This document shows, piece by piece, positions 27,400 to 38,620 of a DNA stretch of 64,000 nucleotides. The stretch comes from Berghia stephanieae. Its lineage: Eukaryota > Mollusca > Gastropoda > Nudibranchia > Aeolidiidae. A program made the position numbers and the translations under genes. The stretch is from NCBI GenBank assembly GCA_034508935.3, contig CM067446.1:16827481-16891480 (forward strand), read 5' to 3'. Numbering within the stretch: the first letter of the stretch is position 1; every line of letters starts with the position of its first letter. The notes under the pieces were generated by a model. The model searched no databases, was not told the origin of the DNA, and was given only the letters and a program-made list of their open reading frames with translations.

Positions 27400-27852
27400 T
27401 ATTATAATTGTACCAACGACAATGTGTTAAAAGTAATATACGATAACGTCCCGATGTTAATTGTGTGGTCAAATTGTCTTATCTACAAACATACGGAAAA
27501 ATAATTGATGGTGCAAGATTATATTTATTTTTAACGTTACATAATATGGGTATAATTACACTGACCTGGTTGCTGGTTTTCAATTGATAAGTAATAGCTT
27601 CTGTATTGTCGCTCAAGAAATCGTAAAAATGACACAAGATTGTCCCATTACTTCAACACAACAATCTTCATTTCTTGACTTTTTGAAAATTATCATGTGC
27701 TTGTCTAACCAGTCTTTAACAAGTTTCCATCCGTTCTCAATTTGATTTAAATCTGATATTTTACTTGGCAGTAAATGTTGAATTATAAGAGAAGCCATTT
27801 TAAAAATGTGACCAAAAAACTCGTCCTTCAAATATCGATCGACGAAAATGAC
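27400..27852. other. Upstream region of gene 3; weak trace of an IS630-like transposase
   Basis: This is the candidate promoter side of gene 3, but no TATA or other core element stands out. On the minus strand at about 27620-27845, phrases such as SLIIQHLLPSKISDLNQIEN and NGWKLVKDWLDKHMIIF weakly recall the DDE transposases of the type seen at 5400-6235. The match is too weak to assign. Confidence 0.25.
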
Positions 27853-27863
27853 CCTCATCTTGT

Positions 27864-28391
27864 TTGTTTTGTTTTTGTTTTTAAGGGTTTTACGGCGCTT
27901 GCAACACATTAAGGTCATATCAGCGCCAGTAAAAAGGAAGAAAATGGGAAAGTAAAAAGTTGTAGAATTACAATTAAAGCACAAAAGAAAAGGTAAGACA
28001 AAGGGGAACTGGTTCAAATAGGGAACAGATGTAGATTCCAAGAGCACACCGTCAAAGTACTTCGTTTGAGATCACCTAAAAGTCTCATCTAGACACAAGC
28101 ACAGGTCCCAACTAAGAGGAATACACTCAAATGTTTACCAGTCATATAATATAATATGTAAACTAAACATAATACAATGCATAACAGAGAGATGATTTAC
28201 AAGGAAAAAAATATCATCTCCAAAACTATAACTATACATTCGACTGTTTCCCTCCCAGCCAAGGATCAGGACAAAACTAAGTAATCTCATTCCAAGACAA
28301 TGACAGGTAACAATTGGAAAACGGGTATAGGGGGATAGAAGACACAGCATGTACCTCCCTGCCCCTATGGAAGGTCAGGATCCCCACCCAG
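27864..28391 (-). mobile_element. A-tailed retroposon (family X), copy b
   Basis: A full copy of about 528 bases, ending (minus strand) in 'gccgtaaaacccttaaaaac' and an A-rich tail. It is flanked by the 11-base repeat 'cctcatcttgt' at 27853-27863 and 28392-28402. Confidence 0.85.
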
Positions 28392-28402
28392 CCTCATCTT
28401 GT

Positions 28403-28932
28403 TTGTTTTGTTTTTGTTTTTAAGGGTTTTACGGCGCTTGCAACACATTAAGGTCATATCAGCGCCAGTAAAAAGGAAGAAAATGGGAAAGTAAAAAGTT
28501 GTAGAATTACAATTAAAGCACAAAAGAAAAGGTAAGACAAAGGGGAACTGGTTCAAATAGGGAACAGATGTAGATTCCAAGAGCACACCGTCAAAGTACT
28601 TCGTTTGAGATCACCTAAAAGTCTCATCTAGACACAAGCACAGGTCCCAACTAAGAGGAATACACTCAAATGTTTACCAGTCATATAATATAATATGTAA
28701 ACTAAACATAATACAATGCATAACAGAGAGATGATTTACAAGGAAAAAAATATCATCTCCCAAAACTATAACTATACATTCGACTGTTTCCCTCCCAGCC
28801 AAGGATCAGGACAAAACTAAGTAATCTCATTCCAAGACAATGACAGGTAACAATTGGAAAACGGGTATAGGGGGATAGAAGACACAGCATGTACCTCCCT
28901 GCCCCCTATGGAAGGTCAGGATCCCCACCCAG
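28403..28932 (-). mobile_element. A-tailed retroposon (family X), copy c, tandem to copy b
   Basis: It is almost identical to copy b (only one or two base differences seen) and separated from it by one 'cctcatcttgt'. A third 'cctcatcttgt' follows at 28933-28943. The pair thus has the structure repeat-element-repeat-element-repeat. Confidence 0.88.
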
Positions 28933-28977
28933 CCTCATCTTGTCAAAAACTCTCAAACCTGGGTATTTTAAAAGTGT

Positions 28978-28984
28978 GCATATA

Positions 28985-29077
<93 letters not shown>
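28978..29077. repeat. (AT)n microsatellite
   Basis: About 100 bases of AT with one slip. Confidence 0.95.
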
Positions 29078-29078
<1 letters not shown>

Positions 29079-29289
29079 GGTAGATTAATTAAGACCCTAA
29101 CGTTTACGGCGCCGACGACAAAACTACAAATTTCTGCAAACTGCCCCTGCAGGTTACAATGAAGAAAAACACCATTTACGATATCTGACACTATAGCAGA
29201 AGACAAGAGCATCACTGAAAATCTACAACTATGTGACATACAACCAAAGCAAAATCAAACGCCTTCATCACTATTAAAACCCAATACCA

Positions 29290-29575
29290 CACTATCGTAA
29301 TAACGTCATAAGGCCATTGTTCCGTAGTTTAGAACCATTTACTAAGTTACTATTCGTCATTACGAGGGAAGTGACATCATGACTGTTGAAGCCAATTGCC
29401 TGACACAAAACGTTATTTATCAAGCCACAGCTACACGTACAGACACATTCAAACAAGAAGCATTCGACATCACAGAACGGGACATGCTGCGGCATGGGAT
29501 GAATTCTCATGTCGGTTTGATCTTGTTCGCGCTATCGATGGTGGCCACGATGAGCATTTATAAAATATGAAATAA
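29290..29575 (+). mobile_element. Penelope-like retroelement fragment
   Basis: The frame contains ANCLTQNVIYQATATRTD, resembling the CxxxxxCLTxNVVYxATVT linker between reverse transcriptase and GIY-YIG endonuclease of Penelope-like elements. The preceding 90 bases ('gtcattacgagggaagtgac' region) recur in inverted orientation at about 36600-36720. It is a short fossil fragment. Confidence 0.5.
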
Positions 29576-29599
29576 AAACTTGAAGGTATGCACTATACA

Positions 29600-29745
29600 T
29601 GTGTCCAAAGCTACATAGAGAGAGGGGGAGAAAAAGGGAGAGGGAGGGAACGGAACGATGTTAGCTCGGGGATAGAGAGAAAAGGAGGAAATTTGGGATG
29701 GCTAGGGGGGGGGGGGGGGGGGGGGGGGGAGGAGAGTTGAATTAG
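29600..29745. repeat. Purine-rich stretch with G run
   Basis: GA/GGA-rich DNA followed by a G homopolymer of about 25 bases at 29705-29729. Confidence 0.9.
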
Positions 29746-29890
29746 GCCGAGGAGATTTATTTTGTGCAATTTGAATTTATTGGAATGTCTGCATATTGTC
29801 ATAAGTTCGGATCTTTTGTTTATGGCTGTGTAAAAGTATTTCCGATTTTCCACTGAGGTATAGATTACACTTTCTTGTTCCACATGAATA
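29745..29890 (-). mobile_element. Penelope-like retroelement, C-terminal fragment
   Basis: The minus-strand translation contains INKRSELMTICRHSNKFKL, matching the LNKRSELISKCRHKNKF motif at the C-terminus of Penelope-like proteins. A nearby TRKCNLYLSGK parallels their KCNLCLxEK. It is in opposite orientation to the fragment at 29290-29575 and is a fossil. Confidence 0.6.
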
Positions 29891-29899
29891 GGGACTTTT

Positions 29900-31080
29900 T
29901 ATTTTTGGACAATCTTAATGCGATAATGACGTATCACGTATCACAATTCCATACCGATACTATGATAGGATCCATGAACAACTTCGGTAACAACAAAGTA
30001 ATAACCACCCAAAAGCACAAGGGAGGTCGAGGATTTTTCATAGCTGGCCTTATACTTGAACTGATTTTTCCTGAATGGAACGGACTTTTGGGCTTGGTCC
30101 CCTTCATCAGGAAAAACCACTTCAAGCGCAAAACACCAAGTCCGTTTACTTTATGCGTTACATTTGAGGCTTTCCAAATGTACATGTAAAAGATTAAACC
30201 AAAGGTAAGATTTTGATTACATTGAGCTTTATTGAAGCTAAAGGATATAGACAGTAGAAAGCGGGTAAATAGTGATACAGCATATCAAATTATTAATAAT
30301 GATAATAAAAACAATCGTTCACCGCAGCGATAAGAAGTTCATTTACTCCAAGATATTGATGCTAAAAGTTTCAAACAAAAAACAATGCAGTCATATATGG
30401 AGAAATAGGTAATGTGATAGTTAAGTACGGGACAAACGACTCTAATTCTTTAATCGTTTAAACCGAATCTAAAGGAGTGATCTGCATCATCCAATTTCAA
30501 AACTTAAATTAAAAATATATAATTTGTTCTAACAACGCTGGTGTTTATGCAGTTTTGCATGAAGCACTTCTAGGTCATTACATCGACAAGGATAAGGCGG
30601 TTATGATAGTCCCATACCACTTCTACCTCCTCCAAAGATTATTGCTTCCATATTTGCAATATTAAAATTTAAATGTAAATATCCAGATCAAGGTGATGTT
30701 TTAATGTTTTTGTTTTTCTTCAAAATTTTAAACTTTATTTTACTGGAATTTTTTTCTCTCCTAGAAACAAATATAACAAGGAGATCCATTGCACAGCTCT
30801 GCCATGACAGTGGGACTAAGAGCATACTTACTGTGATAGATCTCATCACTTGCCTAAAAATAGAAGGGGGAATTGCTAAAGGCTGTTAATTTAACACTTA
30901 ACCAGTGCCTATGCCAATAAACCCATTATCTTTGACATTTTACCTAATACCGGGAAGTCGATGTTGACGGTTATTGTTAGCTCCAACTCCAAGTAGTTCT
31001 GGTGCTTGACTGACATTTATAGCAATGTTTCGTGTATGGAAGGAAGAGAAATAAACGGAGTGGATGGTCACGATAACTGT
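29900..31080. other. AT-rich DNA; no gene recognised
   Basis: A 104-codon plus-strand frame (29875-30189) and its antisense lie next to the Penelope fragment and contain a 'cctgatgaaggggaccaagc' motif on the minus strand, probably part of the same retroelement's end. Nothing else was recognised. Confidence 0.4.
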
Positions 31081-31083
31081 TTC

Positions 31084-31217
31084 ATAGAAAACCACACCTT
31101 AATCAATCACTTGTCATAATAGAAAACCACACCTTAATCAATCATTTGTCATAATAGAAAACCACACCTTAATCAATCATTTGTCATAGAAAACCACATC
31201 GTAATCAATAATTTGTA
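31084..31217 (+). repeat. Minisatellite, about 38 bp unit, 3.5 copies
   Basis: The unit 'atagaaaaccacaccttaat' plus 'caatcatttgtcata' is repeated three times almost identically, then once with substitutions. Confidence 0.9.
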
Positions 31218-31341
31218 TTATCTATTTAGCATTGTCATAATTCTTCAACGGAAAATACGAATTTCATAATAGTATAAACAAATAACCAACTCCGTAATCC
31301 TAAATCAACCTGCAGGTAAAACCAGGACCTAACTCCATAAT

Positions 31342-31849
31342 TCTTTTGTTTTTAAGGGTTTTACGGCGCTTGCAACACATTTAGGTCATATCAGCGCCAG
31401 TAAAAAGGGAGAATATGGGATAGTAAAAAGTTCTAGAATTACAATTAAAGCACCCAAGAAATGGTAAGACAAAGGGGAATGGTACAAATAGGGAATTGGT
31501 GTAGATTCCAAGAGCATACCACCAATGTACTTAGTACATATAAGTCTCATCCGGACACAAGCACAAAATCCAACAAAGAGAAATACACTCAAATGCTTAC
31601 ATTACACATGATACAAAAATAACAAATATAATAATACATAACGGAGAGATGATTCCCAAGGAAAAAAATATCATCTCCCAAAACAATAACTATGCATTTG
31701 ACTGTTTCCATTCCCAGCCAGGGCCAGGACAAAGCCAAGTGATCTCATTCCAAGACAAAGACAAAAAGCAAGTTGGAAAACAGATAAAAGGGGATAGAAG
31801 AACAGTACGTACCTCCCTGCCCACTATGGGAGGTCAGGAACCCCACCCA
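31342..31849 (-). mobile_element. A-tailed retroposon (family X), copy d
   Basis: A full-length, more diverged copy. Short flanking repeats of 'tccata' are seen on each side (31334-31339, 31850-31855). Its 5' end reads gggtggggttcctgacctcc on the minus strand. Confidence 0.8.
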
Positions 31850-32004
31850 TCCATATTGTATTATCAATTCAACAAAAGCAATGCGTATCATAACTTTTTT
31901 ATATAAAGCCACACACACACACAAACAAAATGAATAAAAAATAAAAACCCTTCCATTGTAAGAACAAATTCTTGGATTCATTGAAAATTGGACATTCTAT
32001 ATTT

Positions 32005-32514
32005 GTTTTTATTTGTTTTTAAGGGTTTTACGGCGCTTGCAACACATTAAGGTCATATCAGCGCCAGTAAAAAGGAAGAAAATGGGATAGCAAAAAGTTC
32101 TAGAATTACGATTAAAGCACCCGAGAAAAGGTAAGACAAAGGGGAACACACCGTCGAAGTACTTACTTTGAGATCACCTAAAAGTCTCATCCACACACAA
32201 GCACAGGTCCGGTCCCAACCAAAAGGAACACACTCAAACGTTTACAAATCATATAATATAATATGTAAACTAAACATAATACAGTGCATAACAGAGAGAT
32301 GATTTACAAGGAAAAAAATATCATCTCACAAAACTATAACTATACATTCGACTGTTTCCCTCCCAGCCAAGGAACTCTGGCAAGGATCAGGACAAAACTT
32401 AAGTAATCTCATTCCAAGACAATGACAGGAAACAATTGGGAAACGGGTATGGGGGGATAGAAGACACAGCATGTACCTCCCTGCCCACTATGGGAGGTCA
32501 GGATCCCCACCCAG
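32005..32514 (-). mobile_element. A-tailed retroposon (family X), copy e
   Basis: Flanked by a perfect 12-base target duplication 'cattctatattt' (31993-32004 and 32515-32526). An internal deletion removes part of the 'ggttcaaataggg' region. Confidence 0.9.
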
Positions 32515-32529
32515 CATTCTATATTTACG

Positions 32530-33640
32530 ACAGAGCACAACAACAAATTTGTACACAACGTGAATTGGGCCCTGCAATTTAACGTCAATGAAAGGGCGCG
32601 TAAAAAAATCAAAAACAAAATTAATTGACGAGGTAATAATAAGTTCATCACCACCATAAAGTTGATTTCGAAGTACAAAATGATTTCTAAAATTTTCATC
32701 AAAACAAAAGTAAGCAGAGGGTAAGCTGTGAAGTTATTTATGACGGTTTGGGGAAAAGTGGTATAAGAATGTACACAATTAAAATTAATAATGGTAATAT
32801 TAATAGTATAACAGATTTATGTTGATAAAACGGCAGTAGACAGACATAATATGTTGTATATTAAAATGGTGACAACATTAATACTTTAAACTGACCACAA
32901 TTAAACAAATTGATACCACCTTTACCCACTGTACTCATCCTCTCAAGGCCTGTATAAAGTCCTTGTTGACGAGTTGGGCATTCTCCAACCACAAATAATC
33001 ACTGAATATTAGATAAAAACGGTGAAGTAAGATAAAAATCTAATACCTACACCACTCAGGTTCAGCAACTGCAAGCACTGTCTTATGACAACTGTAACCA
33101 TTTTTTCAAATAACAATATTTAATCATTTATAAGCATTCAATGATTTGCTTATAATTTTATTTTTATTTTTTAAAAGCATCTCCTATATATTATACCTTA
33201 CGTATCATCTATATGAAGAAGCAATTAAATCTGAATATACCAATGATCAGTATAAAAACCCTGAAAAATCGAATTCATGCAATGCCGATTAACAGCCTCT
33301 TTTAAGAGGAAGAACAAAACAATTTGTTTTAAAATTTAATGAGACATCACATTCCTTGATACTAACAATAACAGTTAAAAGCATTCCCATCAAATAATGC
33401 TCGAGTTGAATTCAACATAAACAAAACAATAAAAGAACATATCCATATGAGGACATGGTGCTGCAAAGACACTATAATAGTGACAATAATTGATCTTTCA
33501 TTTTGTCATTTGTGGGATAAAAAAAAATAAATCAAATGCATGTTTGGTTTTTGCCATGCTCAATCATTATCATCAAAAGGCGCCATGTAAAGGTAACGCA
33601 TAAAGTCGGATGAAAAAAATTATAACGACCAACTAAAAGG
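32530..33640. other. AT-rich DNA, no feature seen
   Basis: No gene, SINE or LINE could be recognised. Confidence 0.5.
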
Positions 33641-33655
33641 GGAAAATGGAAATAT

Positions 33656-34183
33656 TGTTTTTGTTTTTGTTTTTAAGGGTTTTACGGCGCTTGCAACACA
33701 TTTAGGTTATATCAGCGCCAGTAAAAAGGAAGAAAATGGGATAGTAAAAAGTTCTAGAATTACAATTAAAGCACCCAAGAGAAAGTAAGACAAAGGGGAA
33801 TGGGAACAAATAGGGATCAGATGTAGATTCCAAGAGCATACCACCAATGTACTTAGTTTGAGATCACCTATGTCTCATCCGGACACAAGCACAAAATCCA
33901 ACAAAGAGGAATACACTCAAATGCTTACATTATACATTAAAAATAACCAATATAATAATACATAACAGAGAGATGATTTACAAGGAAAAAAATATCATCT
34001 CCCAAAACAATAACTATGCATTTGACTGTTTCCCCTCAGCTAGGACTCCGACGAGGGCCCGGAAAAAAACAAGTAATCTCATTCCAAGACAAAGACAGAA
34101 AGCTTGTTGGATAAGATATAAGGGGATAGAAGACATAGTATGTACCTCCCTGCCCGCTATGGGAGGTCAGGATCCCCACCCAG
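33656..34183 (-). mobile_element. A-tailed retroposon (family X), copy f
   Basis: A full copy flanked by the perfect 13-base repeat 'aaaatggaaatat' (33643-33655, 34184-34196). Confidence 0.9.
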
Positions 34184-34430
34184 AAAATGGAAATATGAAC
34201 GAGATTGAAATAAAGAGGTATCACACATTGAAGATACCTTGAATTTTTCTCCACAAACTTCAAATGAATTATTTAATTTAAAATCACATAAACCATCTTT
34301 CTAAACGAGGCCTCTTTACCATAATACCTCTAACAAAGATTGAGCCTTAAAATTCTGAAACAAATAATATTTGTAGAGAAAAAAAAGGTAATATGATGAA
34401 AAGTATTGAAGAAAAATTTAAGAATGCTTA

Positions 34431-34951
34431 TGTTTTTGTTGTCTGTTTTTAAGGGTTTTACGGCGCTTGCAACACATTTAGGTTATATCAGCGCCAGTAA
34501 AAAGGAAGAAAATGGGATAGTAAAAAGTTCTAGAATTACAATGAAAGCACCCAAGAAAAAGTAAGACAAAGGGGAACTGGGAACAAATAGGGATCAGATG
34601 TAAATTCCAAGAGCATACACCCATGTACTCAGTTTGAAATCACCTACAAGTCTCATCCGGACACAAGCACAAAATCCAACATAGAGGAACACACTCAAAT
34701 GCTTACATTATACATTCAAAATAATAATAACAATAATACATAACAAAGAGATGATTTACAAGGAAAAAAATATCATCTCCCAAAACAATAACTACGCATT
34801 TGACTGTTTCCCTCCCAGCGCCAGGACCAAAAACCAAGTAATCTCATTCCGAGACAAAGACAGAAAGCATGTTGGAAAACAGATATAAGGGGATAGAAGA
34901 GGCAGTATGTACCTCCCTGCCCACTATGGGAGGTCAGGATCCCCACCCAGT
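34431..34951 (-). mobile_element. A-tailed retroposon (family X), copy g
   Basis: A full copy flanked by 'aagaatgctt' (34420-34429 and 34952-34961). The same ten bases also flank the next element. Confidence 0.88.
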
Positions 34952-34961
34952 AAGAATGCTT

Positions 34962-35747
34962 GTGTTTTGTGTTTTAAGAGTTTTACGGCACTTGCAACAC
35001 ATTAAGGTCATATCAGCGCCAGCAAAAAGGAAGAAAATGGGATAGTAAAAAGTTCTAGAATTACAATTAAAGCACAAAAGAAAAGGTAAGACAAAGGGGA
35101 ATTGGTTGTTTTATGTTTTTAAGGGTTTTACGGCGCTTGCAACACATTAAGGTTATATCAGCGCCAGTAAAAAGGAAGAAAATGGGATAGTAAAAAGATT
35201 TAGAATTACAAATACAGCACACAAGAAAAAGTAAGACAAAGGGGAATTGAGAACAAATAGGTATCAGATGTAGATTCCAAGAGCATACCATCAATGTACT
35301 TAGTCTGATATCACCTATAAGTCTCACCCAGGCACAAGCACAAGATCCAACAAAGAGGAATACACTCAAATGCTTACATTTCATTATACATTAAAAATAA
35401 CAAATTTAATAACACATAACAAAGAGATGATTTACAAGGAAAAAAAATATCATCTCCCAAAACAATAACTATGCATTTGATTGTTTCCCTCTCATCTAGG
35501 ACTCCGGCCAGGGCCAGGACAAAACCAAGTAATCTCATGCCAAGACAAAGACAGAAAGCATGTTGGAAAACAGACATAAGGGGATAGAAGACACAGTATG
35601 TAACCCCCTGCCCACTATGGGAAGGGGGGGGGGGGGGGGGGGGATTGGTTCAAATAGGGAACAGATGTAGATTCCAAGAGCACACCGTCAAAGTACTTAG
35701 TTTGAGATCACCTAAGTCTCATCCAGACACAAGCACAGGTCCCAACT
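34962..35747 (-). mobile_element. A-tailed retroposon (family X), copy h, 5'-truncated and split by copy i
   Basis: The tail half (34962-35107) and the remaining body (about 35644-35747) are separated by another family member. The body stops at 'gggacctgtgcttgtg' in minus sense, and a third 'aagaatgctt' (35748-35757) follows at once. This is a 5' truncation with the target duplication kept, as expected for target-primed reverse transcription. Confidence 0.85.
35108..35643 (-). mobile_element. A-tailed retroposon (family X), copy i, nested in copy h
   Basis: Inserted into copy h with the short duplication 'attggtt' (35101-35107, 35644-35650). Its 5' end runs into a G homopolymer (about 35625-35643) that replaces the expected 'gctgggtggggatcctgacc'. 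Confidence 0.85.
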
Positions 35748-35759
35748 AAGAATGCTTAC

Positions 35760-36590
35760 AACCATGTCAAGGAATAGATTGAGCTACTTCCAAAATCATA
35801 TAAAATCAAAGCGAGTACCAAAAATACATCCTAAAATTGATGAAAATAAAGAGTGACAGAGATTATCAAACACAAATCACAGTGTCATGAATACAGGAAA
35901 TATCATAATCCTTTCATACACATACCTGCCAACCCGTACTAAAAAAAAAAAAGGAAAGAGGAGTCTGTGAATAGAAAAATAGGTGTAAGCTTGAAGTTTA
36001 TATACGATCCTCCCTCTCTGAGTTCCAATAGAGTGCTGTAATTTGAGAAAATAAATCAGGAAAATCCGAATTTAGCGGGGGAGTTGGCAGGTACGGTATA
36101 CATAAATGTTATCTGTCATGATGCACAATTTAATGCTTGAACTTGAAATTGTCAAAAACATTGTTTTATTGTGAAAAAATACATGGATTGTAATTTCAGA
36201 TTGTAATTCAATACAACTATGTATACCCTGACTAGACAAAATTTGTGGCAAGAAATTACTGGCTTTGTATCGACTGTTAAAAAATGGAAAACTTATTTAT
36301 TTTTTTTAACTTGTGAGAGAATTTTCTTCTAAAAAAGGAAAAAATTAAATTATGGAAACAAAAAAAAACCCCCAACAAATCCAGCACAACGGGTTCGCTT
36401 CGAATACTATGAAGTGACAGTACCCAGAAACAATCCATAATTAAGAGATAAATATAACAAAATCAACACAAATTTATGGCACCTTTATAAACAAAGAGAT
36501 GAGGAAGTACTGGATTAAAATTATTTTTTTTTAAATATTAACAAAAATGTTTTACAACTTTCAAAACTTTTTAAAAAATGGAAATTAATT
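35760..36590. other. AT-rich DNA, no feature seen
   Basis: Nothing was recognised apart from A-rich homopolymers. Confidence 0.5.
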
Positions 36591-36596
36591 CCAAGG

Positions 36597-36725
36597 AAAA
36601 TTTCATATGCAATACGCTTCAACAGTCGTAACATCACTTCCCTCGTAATGACGCATGGTAACTTAATAACTTGCTCTAAACTATCGGAATAATGGCGGAC
36701 GCCCTTATGAAACATTTCTCAGACG
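36597..36725 (-). repeat. Inverted copy of the 29290-29400 segment
   Basis: In reverse complement, 'gtcattacgagggaagtgat' and 'cgactgttgaag' with about 90 bases of flank match 29290-29395. It is probably the terminal part of one retroelement family. Confidence 0.6.
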
Positions 36726-36850
36726 AGCATAAAAGCGTATCCAGAGGAAAAAAAAACATTATATTCAAAAACAAAGCAGATAGTGTTCAGCAAATTGCAG
36801 ACAAAGAATGGTAACATACCTGCAGGAAGAATAAAAGTAGTGCTTTTGAT

Positions 36851-36953
36851 TAACTTACGATATTCTATTGGGATCAACAGTTTTAAAAAGCAAGGACCTG
36901 TTTAACTTACGATATTCTATTGGGATCAACAGTTTTAAAAAGCAAGGACCTGT
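36851..36953 (+). repeat. Tandem duplication, period 52 bp
   Basis: Two identical adjacent units start 'taacttacgatattctattg' at 36851 and 36903. The lack of differences implies a recent event. Confidence 0.95.
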
Positions 36954-36959
36954 AAGAGA

Positions 36960-38155
36960 AATACAATATGGAAACTGAGCACTGGAAAACTGAACAAAAC
37001 CACTATCATCAATTATCCCATATTAACCGATTCATTCATAACTATGAATCTAAAGGTTATGTGGTATTCCACATTTATATGAGTAAATAAATTAATCAAA
37101 TTAAAATGATGAAGGCTGACAAGACAAAAATTGTTATAATATAAACCGATTCATTTGTAAACCTAGGTCAGTTACTTGGAATTTCCTTTTGCGAAGACCA
37201 CTAATTTTTATTAACTCTCTCGAGTTCATATGCATGAAAATCAAACAAATTTGTTCGATTTTCAATGAGGGTGACTCGAGGGAGTTAAGCTATCAAATAT
37301 GTCTGACTACAACAAAACAGTGTGCAGTTTACATAATTCAAGAAAACATATATCCAGAATAAATTCTTGTCTTTCAATTACGGGTTTAACAATCATGTGG
37401 AAATTAATTTCTTTTAAAATGCAAACAACAACAGAAGAGTAAAAGATGTATGCTAATGTGATAAACATATGTTAATACAATCTCAGGAAAATGGTTGTAA
37501 TCATAATAGAATAAAACTTAACAGATAAAAAAAAAGTTAATACTCCTAGATGCATTGATAATAATAATTTTATAAAAATCATTTTTCAGATAAGTGGTTG
37601 TGACCCTGTGTTTTAAATGATCATTTGATGTCAGTAAAAGTAAAGAAATCTGAAGTGCATTATCCGTCCTATATGATGATCTTAGAGATGAAAAGAGATT
37701 TCATCAATACAAAAACAGATGATCAGTCGAGTGAGAGAAATATTTTTTTCCATGCTCTTAAAATAGAGAATGATAGGTGGTAGAGAATAGATTATATGGA
37801 AATAATAATTTAAACTTTCAATATTTCTCATAATTTTTTTTTAAAACCTAACAAATCCTAAAACAATTCACAACCAAAACTGGGTATAACTTAACTTAAA
37901 ATTCAGGTTGCGCCATGTGAAAACATAAAATATGCAGCATATTGGACTTTTGCCAAGCTTGAATAACTTAGGGAAACATTTCTACAGTACAACTGCTGAA
38001 ATAAGAGCGCTGCGTACTTAGAAAACTCAGCCAGTGGATATAAAACCACATGGAAGAGATTTTTAAGACTGCATTCTTGGACATGTCCATGACCCTTAAA
38101 TCACAGTATAATTCAATACGGTTCATAGTAGATATCCCAAACTACTGCTGTTAAC
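36960..38155. other. AT-rich DNA, no feature seen
   Basis: No coding or repeat signal was recognised. It is possibly downstream of, or in a long 3' UTR of, the LITAF gene. Confidence 0.45.
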
Positions 38156-38179
38156 AGGTGAATGATTCTTCACAAATTT

Positions 38180-38620
38180 TGAGAAATGAGGTCTCTTTGA
38201 CAGTCTTCTCTCTTTCTCTTGAATTTAAGTTATTGGTGAAAAAACTTATACCATTAAAATCAGTAGCCCTTGAAGATTATAATATCCCAAATTGGGCCCG
38301 CAAGCTTGTTTCAATGCATAGCGCCATCCATGTAAACAAAGCCTGTTTTTCTTCCCCGAGACAAGATTTATGTTTTTCCACAAATCATTTTAAAAAATGA
38401 GGCCTATTTGAATTTGAAGTCTATCTCTGTCTTGAACTTAAGTTAACAGTGAAAAACTTATACCATTAAAGTCAGCAATGTTTGAAGATTACAGTAGCGA
38501 ATATAGGGCCAGCTAGCTTTTTTCAGTGCAAAGCGCCATACATGTAAACAAGCCTATTTTCTTCTTTCCCTAACCAAGATTTATTTTTCTTCAGAAATCA
38601 TCAAAAAATAAAATTTTAAA
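38180..38620 (+). repeat. Two diverged tandem units of about 215 bp
   Basis: 'aaatgaggtctctttga', 'aaacttataccattaaaatc', 'agcgccatccatgtaaac' and 'caagattta' recur in the same order in units at about 38184-38393 and 38394-38610. Confidence 0.8.

Noticed and set aside
27613-28586. Repeated minus-strand protein starting MLLESTSVPYLNQ
   Set aside because: It occurs only because two copies of the same non-coding retroposon lie in tandem. Other copies break the frame freely.
38158-38400. 80-codon plus-strand frame
   Set aside because: It lies over one unit of a diverged tandem duplication and is not maintained in the second unit.
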